Assembly (NCBI GenBank): GCA_031556035.1
Contig: JAVBTT010000020.1
Location: 5,875-69,874, forward strand
DNA: 64,000 nucleotides
Source of the DNA: JAVBTT01 sp031556035
GTDB taxonomy: Bacteria; Bacillota; Clostridia; Oscillospirales; UBA929
Direction: 5' to 3'
Part shown: positions 24,168 to 32,610 of the stretch, piece by piece
Numbering within the stretch: the stretch's first letter is position 1
Layout of the letters: every line of letters starts with the position of its first letter
Translations under genes and position numbers: made by a program
Notes under the pieces: generated by a model
The model's database searches: none
What the model saw: only the letters and a program-made list of their open reading frames with translations
What the model was told of the DNA's origin: nothing

Positions 24168-27100
24168 CTATCCAAGATAGTACGGATATTTTTTCTCAAC
24201 CTCCCCGATAAACCCGGCAAGCGACCCGGGAACGCGGGAGTCGTCAAGTCCGCAGGAGACGGTTTCACCGCTTTCCAGTCTTATCATATACGCTTTTTCG
24301 CCTGTTTTCAAGAAGCCTTTGTTATTGGAGTCGAGAAAATCCTCCTCGCTCCGGAATACCGTCACCTTGTCCTTATAGGGGTCTCCGCTGTGAGGGCAGA
24401 AAATCCCGCAGTTGCCGCATTCGTTGCACAGGCCGTCCAGGTGCAGAATCTGGTGGGCGTCCCTGAAGCCGGGAATCTCCACCCGGACATTGGCCCTGTT
24501 CGGGCAGACGTCGCAGCATATTTCGCAGAGCTGATCGCAGACCAGGCAGCGGTCCCCGTCCTTATGCCCATTCGAGGCGGAGGACAGCATCCCCTTGCGC
24601 GCGTATAGCTGCCCAAGCTCGCGGGGCAAATTAACGAGCGTAAAGTCGTCGGGCAGTCCGAGAGCCCTGAGAATGTCAATGGCAGCACACTTGGCGTCCG
24701 CTATCGCGGATACCACCGTGGAGGGGCCGGCCCTGCAATCCCCTATCACATACACTCCGGGCAGGCTGCTCTCATTTCCGGCGCTGAGCACCGGCCGTCC
24801 GCGCTCGTCCAGACTAAGGCCCGCCCGCTCAAACGGCGCGGTGTCCACACGCGCGCCGACGGCGGAGATCACCGCGTCAAACTCAAGCTCCACAAGCTCC
24901 CCCGTGCCATTTATGCCGCGCCGTCCGGAGGAATCCCATTCGCCGAGCTCCATTTTTTCACATCGCAGTATAGCGCCGTCATAGCTCACAGGGGCGCACA
25001 GCTCCATTAGCTTAACGCCGTCCCCGAGCGCAAGGGATATCTCCTCCGGCTCCGCCGGCATAAACTCGCGGGTGCGCCGATAGACGACGGTCACGCTCTC
25101 GGTGCCCGGTGCGCGCACCGCCGCGCGTGCGCAGTCCATGGCTACGTCGCCTCCGCCGAGGACGGCAACGCGCCCTCCGAGCGGCACGTCGCATCCGTTT
25201 TTCTTGGACTCCTCCAGAAACGCCAGCGCATCCCGCAGCTTCTCCTGGCCCTGTTTGACCGCCGGGGCCCCCTCCTTCCACGCGCCGAGGGCGAGCAGCA
25301 CAAAGTCGTATTCCCCGCGCAGCGCGGCCACATCCAGCGGTTCAGTTACACCGAAGCGGAATCTCACCCCTGTCCTCCCGGCCATCTCAAAGTCGCGCCT
25401 GAGGGCGTCCGGGGGGATGCGGAACTCGGGGATTACATACTCAACGATTCCGAACGGGCGCTCGCGCTTTTCCAGCACGGTCACGTCCACCCCGTTTCGG
25501 CGCAGGAAGAGCGCCGCCGAGATACCCGCAGGCCCGGCGCCGATTACCGCCGCCCGCTTTTCCGTTTTCAGCGGCACGGGCGCAATATTTTGTATGAACC
25601 TGTCCTGCGCGGCCTCCGCGGCCAGGCGCTTGGCGTTGCGTATCTCCAGAGGGCTGTCGTAGTCCAGGCGCGTGCACTTGCCCTGGCAGGCGTGGTTGCA
25701 GATGACGCCGGTTATTGAGGGGTTGGCGTTGTCTATAGCGATGACCCTGAACGCCTCGTCGTAGTCGCCTTCGGCCACAAGGCGCAGATATTCCGGTATC
25801 TGCTGCTGTATCGGGCAGCCGCCGTCCTTGCAGGGAGCCTGGAAGCAGTCGAACAGCCCGAGCGGCTTTTTGGTCTTGCGGGAGGCGACGGGGCGGTGCT
25901 CCTTGCGGTAAAACTCCATGGACGGGGCCTTTTCCGCCAGGGCGTCCAGCGCCTTCGCGTCCACTCCCCCGTGACTGCCAGCCAGCATCGGCTCCAGTGT
26001 CCGGGCGAGCTGGCGCAGGCGCTCGTAGCCTCCCGGCTTGAGTATGGTGGTCGCCACCGTGATGGGCCGGATGCCGGTTTTGAAGATGTCCGCGATGTTA
26101 AACGCGTCCGCGCCGCCCGAATAGGATATGGGCAGCCTTCCGCCAAAGTCCCGCGCGAGCTTCGCGGCCACGTTTATGCTAAGCGGGAACAGCGCGCGCC
26201 CGCTCATGTACATCTCCTCGCCGGGCAGCTCGCTCTTTTTGATTCTAACCGGGAAGGTGTTTGTGATCTTTACCCCGAACGACAGCCCGCGCTCGGCGGA
26301 GTAGTCCAAAAGCCTGCCCAGCATCGCAACCGCGTCCGGGTACTGGAGGTCGTTTTTGAAGTGGTGATCGTCAAAGGAGACGTAGCCGTAGCCCATCCCG
26401 TCCAGTATATCGCGCGCGAACTCGTAGCCCAGCAGGGTCGGGTTGCACTTGACGAAGGTATGCACCCTTTTTTCGTCCAGCAGATATTTCGCGATGCGCT
26501 CTATCTCCTGTGGCGGGCAGCCGTGCAGGGTAGACAGCGTTATGGAATTGCTGACGGCGGGCGAGATCGCTTCTATATCGGCCGCTCCAAAGCGGTCAAA
26601 CCACTCTGTGTTTTTTATAAGCCAGTCCACTGAGCTCTTCCAAATATCCGACCCTGACGCGTCCTTCATGCCCTCTATAAAGCGGTCTATCTTTTCAGTT
26701 TTGATGCCGTCCAGGTCGTAGCCCACGCTCATGTTGAACGCGAAATCGCACTCATCGCTGATCCCGGTTTCCCTTGCCAGCACATGCAGGGCGATCCAGG
26801 CCTTGACGTATTCCTCAAAGGCCTGCGGCACGGTCAGCTCGGTGCTCCATTCCACGTTGTAGCCCTCGTCCTGCGCGTTGATACACGGGCGCGGCACGCA
26901 GGCTCGCAGCTCGTCCCCGTCCATCTTCTGGACGGTCTTTAGCTCCATAAACCGGCTGCCCGCCAGATACGCCGCCACTATGTTCTGCGCGAGCTGGGAG
27001 TTCGGGCCGGCGGCCGGGCCTATCGGCGAGGAAAGGCTCTGGCCGAATATCTCCATAGCACTGCCGGAGGTATTTTTGTAAAACTTTTCGCGCTGCAAGC

Positions 27101-27185
27101 CGAAAATACGCCCCTGCTCCCGATATTCGCTCAGCGCCCAGGTGATGAGCCTGTCAAACGCCAGAGGCCTCATTAATTCACTCAT
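24168..27185 (-). CDS. ygfK: YgfK-type Fe-S flavoprotein oxidoreductase (putative selenate reductase subunit)
   Basis: A 1005-residue protein of the normal YgfK length; ATG at 27185 after AAAGGGAT. The N-terminal third is a dihydroorotate dehydrogenase-like barrel (SSPIGPAAGPNSQLAQNIVA). The middle is GltD-like: a cysteine-rich helical segment (CKDGGCPIQQQIPEYLRL ... CNHACQGKC), an FAD-binding loop (AAVIGAGPAGISAALFLRRN) and an NAD(P)H loop (VAVLGGGDVAMDCARAA). The C-terminus carries more clusters (CLVCDQLCEICCDVC, CNECGNCGIFCP). It would shuttle electrons between NAD(P)H and a redox reaction. E. coli YgfK is named for a selenate-reduction phenotype, but in the cluster context a role in purine oxidation/reduction next to XdhD is more natural; this is inference. 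Confidence 0.93.
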   Translation of the reverse strand: MSELMRPLAFDRLITWALSEYREQGRIFGLQREKFYKNTSGSAMEIFGQSLSSPIGPAAGPNSQLAQNIVAAYLAGSRFMELKTVQKMDGDELRACVPRPCINAQDEGYNVEWSTELTVPQAFEEYVKAWIALHVLARETGISDECDFAFNMSVGYDLDGIKTEKIDRFIEGMKDASGSDIWKSSVDWLIKNTEWFDRFGAADIEAISPAVSNSITLSTLHGCPPQEIERIAKYLLDEKRVHTFVKCNPTLLGYEFARDILDGMGYGYVSFDDHHFKNDLQYPDAVAMLGRLLDYSAERGLSFGVKITNTFPVRIKKSELPGEEMYMSGRALFPLSINVAAKLARDFGGRLPISYSGGADAFNIADIFKTGIRPITVATTILKPGGYERLRQLARTLEPMLAGSHGGVDAKALDALAEKAPSMEFYRKEHRPVASRKTKKPLGLFDCFQAPCKDGGCPIQQQIPEYLRLVAEGDYDEAFRVIAIDNANPSITGVICNHACQGKCTRLDYDSPLEIRNAKRLAAEAAQDRFIQNIAPVPLKTEKRAAVIGAGPAGISAALFLRRNGVDVTVLEKRERPFGIVEYVIPEFRIPPDALRRDFEMAGRTGVRFRFGVTEPLDVAALRGEYDFVLLALGAWKEGAPAVKQGQEKLRDALAFLEESKKNGCDVPLGGRVAVLGGGDVAMDCARAAVRAPGTESVTVVYRRTREFMPAEPEEISLALGDGVKLMELCAPVSYDGAILRCEKMELGEWDSSGRRGINGTGELVELEFDAVISAVGARVDTAPFERAGLSLDERGRPVLSAGNESSLPGVYVIGDCRAGPSTVVSAIADAKCAAIDILRALGLPDDFTLVNLPRELGQLYARKGMLSSASNGHKDGDRCLVCDQLCEICCDVCPNRANVRVEIPGFRDAHQILHLDGLCNECGNCGIFCPHSGDPYKDKVTVFRSEEDFLDSNNKGFLKTGEKAYMIRLESGETVSCGLDDSRVPGSLAGFIGEVEKKYPYYLG

Positions 27186-27208
27186 AATAACTGTATCCCT
27201 TTCCTGAT

Positions 27209-27256
27209 GCTCTTGCGCCTGTCACCTCGCCTGCGGCGAGGTGACAGGCTCCTTGA
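27209..27256. repeat. Intercistronic hairpin, permease-ygfK junction
   Basis: GCCTGTCACCTCGCC pairs perfectly with GGCGAGGTGACAGGC around the loop TGC, just upstream of the ygfK ribosome binding site. Confidence 0.7.
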
Positions 27257-27261
27257 GATAG

Positions 27262-28644
27262 TTATTGCGCTTCCTTGTCCTTTGGAAGCACAAGGTTCAA
27301 AATAATGGCGAGGAGGGTGGCAATGACAACCGAGGATGAGCCGAACACGCTCCCGACCCAGGACGGGAAGCCGCCCAGAGAGCCGGACACCGAGGTCACG
27401 CCCACGCCGAGCGCGACAGCCAGCCCCACCACGCCGAGATTGCGCGGGGTCAGCTTGGAGGAGACGATCATGCGGATGCCTGTCATCGTTATGGAGGCGA
27501 ACACCGAGATGGTCGCGCCGCCGATGACGCACTGCGGGATGGTGGTGAGCAGGGCGGAGAACTTGGGGAGAAATCCGGCCAGCAGCATGATTCCTGCCGC
27601 GAAGGCAAACACGAGGCGGTTGATGACGCGCGTAACCGTGACTATGCCGACGTTCTGGCTGTATGTCGCAGTGGGCAGTCCGCCGAACAGAGCGCTGACC
27701 GCGCTGACGACACCGTTTGCCATGATTCCGCCGGACAGCTCCTTGTCGGTTGGCTGGCGGTCCATGCCGCCCAGCGTTGTTGACGAGAAGTCCCCGATGG
27801 CCTGCACCGCGTTGACAACGTACATGATCACCATGCTTATGATCGCGCTGGGGACAAACTTGATCCCAAAGTGCATGGGGGCCACCATCTGGAACCAGGA
27901 GGACGCCCCTACGTTTGCGAAGCTTACCATCGGGCTTTCAGCCGGTACGACGCCGGTGGCGGTGAACAGCAGCGCGAGAAGATAACCGCCGACCATGCCC
28001 AGCAAAATGGACGCCAGCTTGCAAAAGCCCTTTGTGAAGTAGTTGAAGAATATCACGATCAGCAGCGTAAACCCGGCCACCGTCCAGTTCTGCCAGGAGC
28101 CGAACATCGGGTTGCCGCCGCCGCCCGCCATGTAGCGCACCGCGGTCGGGTACAGCGAGAGGCCGATGGTGAATATGACCGTGCCGGTCACAAGCGGAGG
28201 GAAAAAGCGCCGTATCTGTTTGACAAACAGGCCCACGAAAAACGCCGCGGCTCCCCCGAATATCTGGGCGCCCAGTATCACCGCTATAGCGCCTGACGCG
28301 TTGTCCGGACTCAGGTTTATATAGTCGGACGCTATGGCCTGCATGGTTGGCAGATAGGCGAAGCTTATACCTATGATTACAGGCAGTCCCGAGCCGATGC
28401 GGAAAATCGGAAACAGCTGGAGCAGGGTGGCGAGCGCGGACACCACAAGGGATATCTGGATGAGCAGTGTGCTGTCCTTGGCGTCCAGCCCGCACTGCCT
28501 TGAAATTATCATTGCGGGGGTGACGATGCCCACAATCGCCGCCGCCAGGTGCTGGAGTCCCAGAGGGGCGATCTGCTTAATGGACGGTCTGCCTCTGTAG
28601 TCAAACAGAGGGCTCTGAGTCTGCTCCGAAAGTTGTTTGCCCAT
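27262..28644 (-). CDS. NCS2 family purine (xanthine/uric acid) permease
   Basis: A 460-residue membrane transporter; ATG at 28644 after AAGGAAGAGA, whereas the longer frame start is upstream of the hairpin and unlikely. About 12-14 transmembrane helices. Family landmarks are the QH pair in TM1 (IAPLGLQHLAAAIVG), the long GTVIFTIGLSLYP helix, and the signature QNVGIVTVTR, which fits the NAT/NCS2 consensus. NCS2 carriers of this branch take up xanthine, uric acid or other nucleobases with protons or sodium. Placement between ssnA and ygfK makes it the import step of the purine-degradation cluster. The substrate is inferred from context. Confidence 0.93.
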   Translation of the reverse strand: MGKQLSEQTQSPLFDYRGRPSIKQIAPLGLQHLAAAIVGIVTPAMIISRQCGLDAKDSTLLIQISLVVSALATLLQLFPIFRIGSGLPVIIGISFAYLPTMQAIASDYINLSPDNASGAIAVILGAQIFGGAAAFFVGLFVKQIRRFFPPLVTGTVIFTIGLSLYPTAVRYMAGGGGNPMFGSWQNWTVAGFTLLIVIFFNYFTKGFCKLASILLGMVGGYLLALLFTATGVVPAESPMVSFANVGASSWFQMVAPMHFGIKFVPSAIISMVIMYVVNAVQAIGDFSSTTLGGMDRQPTDKELSGGIMANGVVSAVSALFGGLPTATYSQNVGIVTVTRVINRLVFAFAAGIMLLAGFLPKFSALLTTIPQCVIGGATISVFASITMTGIRMIVSSKLTPRNLGVVGLAVALGVGVTSVSGSLGGFPSWVGSVFGSSSVVIATLLAIILNLVLPKDKEAQ

Positions 28645-28687
28645 ACTTCTCTTCCTTTCAAACCGGTATTGTGTTAAAAATGGGTTT

Positions 28688-28725
28688 TGTATATTTTCCC
28701 CGCCGGAGGCGGGGAAAATATACAC
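28688..28725. repeat. Intercistronic hairpin, ssnA-permease junction
   Basis: TGTATATTTTCCCCGCC pairs perfectly over 17 bp with GGCGGGGAAAATATACA around the loop GGA. It sits between the ssnA stop and the permease start. No T-run follows it, so it is not an ordinary terminator. Confidence 0.75.
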
Positions 28726-28750
28726 CGTCATCTCACAAGTTCGCTCTTTT

Positions 28751-30088
28751 TTAATAGACAACCCGCTTCCAGAAATCGGCGCTCTGCTCTCGCGTCTTGG
28801 CGAGAATGCCCTGTTCGTCCACCGTTTGCATAACGCGGTCCTTCATAATAAAGCTTCCGTTTATCATCGTGGAGTCCACAAGGCCTCCCGAAAGCCCGAA
28901 CATTATATGGCCCGCGACGGTATCGGCGTTCAGTGGGGTGTGCGGCGTGTAATTTACAATTATTATATCCGCGTACGCGCCCTTTTCGATAATCCCGAGC
29001 GGTTTCTTAAAGAAGCGCGAACAGATTTTGCGGTTGTTATCAAAAAGCATCCCGATGCTCTCCATGAAGCCCACGCTCGGGTCGCAGAGGTTGTGCTTGT
29101 GGATGATGTTGGCCACCTTCAGCGACTCGAACATGTCCTGCGTGTAGGCGTCGGTGCCCAGACCGAGCAGCACGCCCTTTTGCAGCATGTGCAGAGCGGC
29201 GGCGCAGCCGACAGCGTTTCCCATATTGCTCTCGGGGTTGTGCACCGCCATCGTGCAGCTGTCCCTGAGCAGCTCCATCTCGGCGGCGTTTACATGTATA
29301 TTGTGTATCGCAAGTGTCTTTTCGCCCAGTATCCCGGCGTCGCGCAGCCGCTCAATGACGCGCTTGCCGTATTTTTTCAGGCTGTCCCTCAGATCCTCCG
29401 GCCCCTCGGCGGCGTGAACATGGAAGCCGGCGCCGCGCGAGCCCATTGCGTCAACGCATTTCTCAAGCGTCCTGTCGCTGAGCGTAAATGACGCGTGCAG
29501 GCCGAACATGCCTTTGAGCATGTCGCTTTCGTCCCTCGCAGCATGGTCAATGAAGGCGATGTTTTCCCCTATCGCCGCAGCCGCCGTCTCCTCCCCGTCC
29601 CGGTCGCTGACCTCGTAGCACAGCGAGGCTCGCAGGCCGATATCGCTCACAGCATCCGCTATCGCGAAGAGGCTTCCACCGACATAACCCTGGCTGGCGT
29701 GGTGGTCAAAAATCGTCGTCACTCCGCAGCGCACGCTCTCAAGCCCTGTCGCGAAGGCGCTCATGCGGCTGTCCTCAGTGTTCAGAGCCTTGTCTATACG
29801 CCACCACTGGTTTTCAAGTATCTCGGAAAAATTGCGGTTCGGGCGCTCCTGCGGTAGACTCAGCCCGCGCGCGAAGCTTGAGTATATATGCGTGTGCGCG
29901 TTTATCAGGCCCGGCATAATAAGCCTGCGGCGTGCGTCCTCATATTCCGCCTGCGGGTATTTCGCGCGCATATCGGAGGTAGCGCCGAAGTCCGCTATCT
30001 CGCCGCCGTCCACCACGACGGCGCCGTCCTCAAAATAGGGTTCCCGCGAATTTTGGGTTATCATCCGCCCGTTTCCGATAACAATCAT
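28751..30088 (-). CDS. ssnA: SsnA family aminohydrolase
   Basis: A 445-residue amidohydrolase-superfamily enzyme; ATG at 30088 after AGGGGGAGCTCA. The metal site is complete: GLINAHTHIYSS (HxH), FHVHAAEG, LAIHNIHVN and LGTDAYTQD (Asp). The fold and length match SsnA, an atrazine chlorohydrolase/guanine-deaminase-like family found next to ygfK and xdhD in E. coli and gut Firmicutes. It probably removes an amino group from, or hydrolyses, a purine-derived heterocycle. SsnA was named for a stationary-phase survival effect in E. coli; in the anaerobic urate cluster it is one of the conserved genes. The precise reaction is not established from this sequence. Confidence 0.92.
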   Translation of the reverse strand: MIVIGNGRMITQNSREPYFEDGAVVVDGGEIADFGATSDMRAKYPQAEYEDARRRLIMPGLINAHTHIYSSFARGLSLPQERPNRNFSEILENQWWRIDKALNTEDSRMSAFATGLESVRCGVTTIFDHHASQGYVGGSLFAIADAVSDIGLRASLCYEVSDRDGEETAAAAIGENIAFIDHAARDESDMLKGMFGLHASFTLSDRTLEKCVDAMGSRGAGFHVHAAEGPEDLRDSLKKYGKRVIERLRDAGILGEKTLAIHNIHVNAAEMELLRDSCTMAVHNPESNMGNAVGCAAALHMLQKGVLLGLGTDAYTQDMFESLKVANIIHKHNLCDPSVGFMESIGMLFDNNRKICSRFFKKPLGIIEKGAYADIIIVNYTPHTPLNADTVAGHIMFGLSGGLVDSTMINGSFIMKDRVMQTVDEQGILAKTREQSADFWKRVVY

Positions 30089-30098
30089 TGAGCTCCCC

Positions 30099-30182
30099 CT
30101 AATATGAAATTATGGACGCTGTCGAAAAAGTGGTTAGTCGCGCCTCAAAACTTTTTCCGACAGCCTCAATATGAAATTGTGG
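30099..30182. repeat. Palindromic insertion flanked by a near-perfect direct repeat
   Basis: GCTGTCGAAAAAGT pairs with ACTTTTTCCGACAGC (one bulge) around an 18-base loop. On both sides lies a 16-base direct repeat, AATATGAAATTATGG at the left and AATATGAAATTGTGG at the right; the right copy contains the carbamate kinase stop codon. This looks like a small MITE-like insertion with target duplication at the arcC-ssnA junction. Confidence 0.5.
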
Positions 30183-31098
30183 TTCCGGTCTTTCCGTCAA
30201 TTCCCTCCTGGGCCTTATCGAGCAGCGTAATCAGCGCCTTTCTGCCCGGCTTGCCGGCCGCGAACTGCATGGCCGCCTGCACCTTTGGCAGCATACTGCC
30301 CGGAGCGAACTGCCCCTCGTCAATGTACCTTTGGGCCTCCTGAGTCGTCATACTGTCAAGCCACTTTTCGTTTTCCTTCCGGAAATTAACCGCGACCTTC
30401 TCAACGGCTGTGAGTATTATAAGGTAATCCGCGTCTATTATCTCCGCGAGCCTGGCCGCAGCGAAATCCTTGTCGACCACCGCGCTGGTTCCCTTGAGAT
30501 GGTTGCCCTGGACTATGACTGGAATACCTCCGCCTCCAGCCGCCACGACCACCTGGCCGGCCGCCAAAAGCGCCATGACTATGTCCTTCTCCACTATGTC
30601 CACCGGCTTCGGGCTTGCCACCACCCGCCTCCAGCCGCGCCCGGCGTCCTCCATCATGTTGTAGCCGCGCCCGGTCATCTCCCTTGCCTCCTCCTCGGAG
30701 TAAAAGCTGCCTATCGGCTTGTTCGGCTTTTGAAAGGCAGGGTCGCTGGCGTCGACGATGGTCTGCGTTATTATCGAAGCAACCGGGATACCGCGGCCCC
30801 TGTCCAGAAGCTCCTCGCGCAGCGCGTTTTGCAGATCGTAGCCTATATAGCCCTGGCTCATCGCCACACAGACCGACATCGGGATATACGGCGTCTTGGC
30901 CTCGGTCTTGCCCGCCGCCTCCATAGCCATGTTGATCATGCCCACCTGCGGCCCGTTGCCGTGGGCTATCACAAGCTCGTTGCCGTCCTCAATAAGCCCC
31001 GCGATGGCTTTGGCGGTGATCTTGACAGCGCGCATTTGCTCGTCCAGAGTGTCGCCCAGCGCGTTGCCGCCGAGCGCGAGAACAATTCGCTTTTTCAT
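30166..31098 (-). CDS. arcC: Carbamate kinase
   Basis: A 310-residue kinase; ATG at 31098 after GGAGGATGCACA. It transfers phosphate from carbamoyl phosphate to ADP, giving ATP, CO2 and ammonia. Typical blocks are LALGGNALGD, IAHGNGPQVGMI, GYIGYDLQNAL, VVASPKPVDIVE, VVAAGGGGIPVI, VVDKDFAAARLAE and FAPGSMLPKVQAA, all characteristic of ArcC/YqeA. It follows the ygeW-type carbamoyltransferase gene, so the pair would phosphorolyse a carbamoyl compound and bank the energy as ATP, in place of the ornithine transcarbamylase/arginine deiminase route. It is part of the same minus-strand cluster. Confidence 0.96.
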   Translation of the reverse strand: MKKRIVLALGGNALGDTLDEQMRAVKITAKAIAGLIEDGNELVIAHGNGPQVGMINMAMEAAGKTEAKTPYIPMSVCVAMSQGYIGYDLQNALREELLDRGRGIPVASIITQTIVDASDPAFQKPNKPIGSFYSEEEAREMTGRGYNMMEDAGRGWRRVVASPKPVDIVEKDIVMALLAAGQVVVAAGGGGIPVIVQGNHLKGTSAVVDKDFAAARLAEIIDADYLIILTAVEKVAVNFRKENEKWLDSMTTQEAQRYIDEGQFAPGSMLPKVQAAMQFAAGKPGRKALITLLDKAQEGIDGKTGTTISY

Positions 31099-31224
31099 TG
31101 TGCATCCTCCACATGTATCAGGTTGCATTTTTGTGCTATTTGTCATAGCTTACAAATTAGAATTTTTGACAAAATTGGCGTTATGCGCCATATGAATTTT
31201 GCATAACGCCCATTGAACTAATAT

Positions 31225-31352
31225 TATTACGGCGGCAGATAAAGGGTGGCATTATTTGAAAGTCTGTCAAGCCGCCGTAATATCTTTTAAATCATTAATA
31301 TTCCTGCATTTCAAGCGCTCTAAAAAATGCGACTATTTGCTGCAGGAATATT
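31225..31352. repeat. Composite double-hairpin repeat, copy C
   Basis: Hairpin 1 (31225-31282) has arms TATTACGGCGGC / GCCGCCGTAATA, identical to copy B. After a 14-base gap hairpin 2 (31297-31352) has perfect arms AATATTCCTGCA / TGCAGGAATATT. It lies in the ygeW-arcC junction and ends at the ygeW stop codon. Confidence 0.8.
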
Positions 31353-32541
31353 AAAATACCCGCTTAGTACCCCTGCCCTCCAGCGCGCGAAGCGCCTCGG
31401 CCGGGTTCTGCATTTTGGAGAGGAAAATCATCGCGGCAATAATATACGGCTTGTAGCCCGCCTCCTTATAGAGCGGTACGCGGTAGCGGTCGAACACGCT
31501 AGCCTCGACCTCGCCCTCCTTGCAGGAGACTCCGGTGATATCCGCCGGCAGGCAGTGCATGTAAAGCGCCTTGCCGCCGTTTGTCTTCTTCATTAGGGCC
31601 TCTGTGCACTCCCAGTCCTTATGATTGGCGTTCTGAGAGAGCAGCTCTTTTTCCAGAGCCTTTATCCCGTCGAAGTCGCCGTCGCCGTACAGGTTCGTGC
31701 GGCGCTCCATCGCGGCGAACGGGGCCCAGCTCTTGGGATAGACGATGTCGGCGCCCTCAAAGGCTTCCGCCATTGAGTTCGACTTCACAAACCCGCCGCC
31801 GGACGCCGCCGCGTTTTTGCGAGCGACCTCCTCGACCTCGGGCATGACCTCGTAGCCCTCCGGATGGGCCAGGTGAACCTCCATGCCAAAGCGGGTCATC
31901 AGGCCGATGATGCCCTGCGGCACGGACAGCGGCTTTCCGTAGCTCGGGGAATACGCCCAGGTCATCGCGAGCTTCTTGCCCCTGAGGTTTTCCACCCCGC
32001 CGAACTCATGGATTATATGATCCATGTCCGCCATGCTCTGGGTGGGATGGTCGATATCGCACTGGAGGTTTACAAGCGTCGGGCGCTGCTCCAGGTTGCC
32101 GTCCCTGCGGCCCTCCTGCACGGCCCTGGACACCTCGCGCATGTAGGCGTTGCCCTTGCCGATGTACATGTCGTCGCGGATGCCGATGATGTCGGCCATA
32201 AACGAGATCATGTTCGCGGTCTCGCGCACCGTCTCCCCGTGGGCGATCTGGCTCTTGCCCTCGTCCAGATCCTGCACGGTCAGTCCTAGCAGGTTGCAGG
32301 CGGAGGCAAAGGAGAAGCGGGTGCGCGTCGAATTGTCGCGGAACAGCGAGACGCCCAGGCCTGAGTCAAAGACTTTTGTCGAAATATTGCGCTCACGCAG
32401 AGCGCGCAGCGCGTCGGCCACGGCATAGGTGGCGGCGATCTCATCGTCGGACTTCTCCCAGGTCAGCAGAAAATCGTTCTGGTACATCTCGGAGGTCTTC
32501 AGGCCCTCCAGTTTTTTCACAAGCTCGGCAAAGCTGCTCAT
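31351..32541 (-). CDS. ygeW: YgeW-type knotted carbamoyltransferase
   Basis: A 396-residue member of the aspartate/ornithine carbamoyltransferase superfamily; ATG at 32541 after GGGAGGATTAGTA. The carbamoyl-phosphate motif is SLFRDNSTRTRFSF. DEGKSQIAHGETVRETANMI and MYMHCLPAD-like LYMHCLPADITG are specific to the YgeW branch, whose C-terminal fold is knotted. YgeW homologues do not use ornithine or aspartate; their true amino acceptor is uncertain (an oxamate- or ureidoglycine-like compound has been discussed). With carbamate kinase next to it, catabolic phosphorolysis of a carbamoyl intermediate from purines is the natural reading. Confidence 0.94.
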   Translation of the reverse strand: MSSFAELVKKLEGLKTSEMYQNDFLLTWEKSDDEIAATYAVADALRALRERNISTKVFDSGLGVSLFRDNSTRTRFSFASACNLLGLTVQDLDEGKSQIAHGETVRETANMISFMADIIGIRDDMYIGKGNAYMREVSRAVQEGRRDGNLEQRPTLVNLQCDIDHPTQSMADMDHIIHEFGGVENLRGKKLAMTWAYSPSYGKPLSVPQGIIGLMTRFGMEVHLAHPEGYEVMPEVEEVARKNAAASGGGFVKSNSMAEAFEGADIVYPKSWAPFAAMERRTNLYGDGDFDGIKALEKELLSQNANHKDWECTEALMKKTNGGKALYMHCLPADITGVSCKEGEVEASVFDRYRVPLYKEAGYKPYIIAAMIFLSKMQNPAEALRALEGRGTKRVF

Positions 32542-32557
32542 TACTAATCCTCCCTGT

Positions 32558-32587
32558 ATTATTGGTCCCGCCGGAGGCGGGAAAGCA
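32558..32587. repeat. Intercistronic hairpin, ygeY-ygeW junction
   Basis: CCCGCC-GGA-GGCGGG with weaker outer pairing (GTATTATTGGT against AAAGCATAC). A partly decayed version of the cluster's junction hairpins. Confidence 0.6.
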
Positions 32588-32610
32588 TACGCTGTTATCT
32601 CTCCAAGCGG

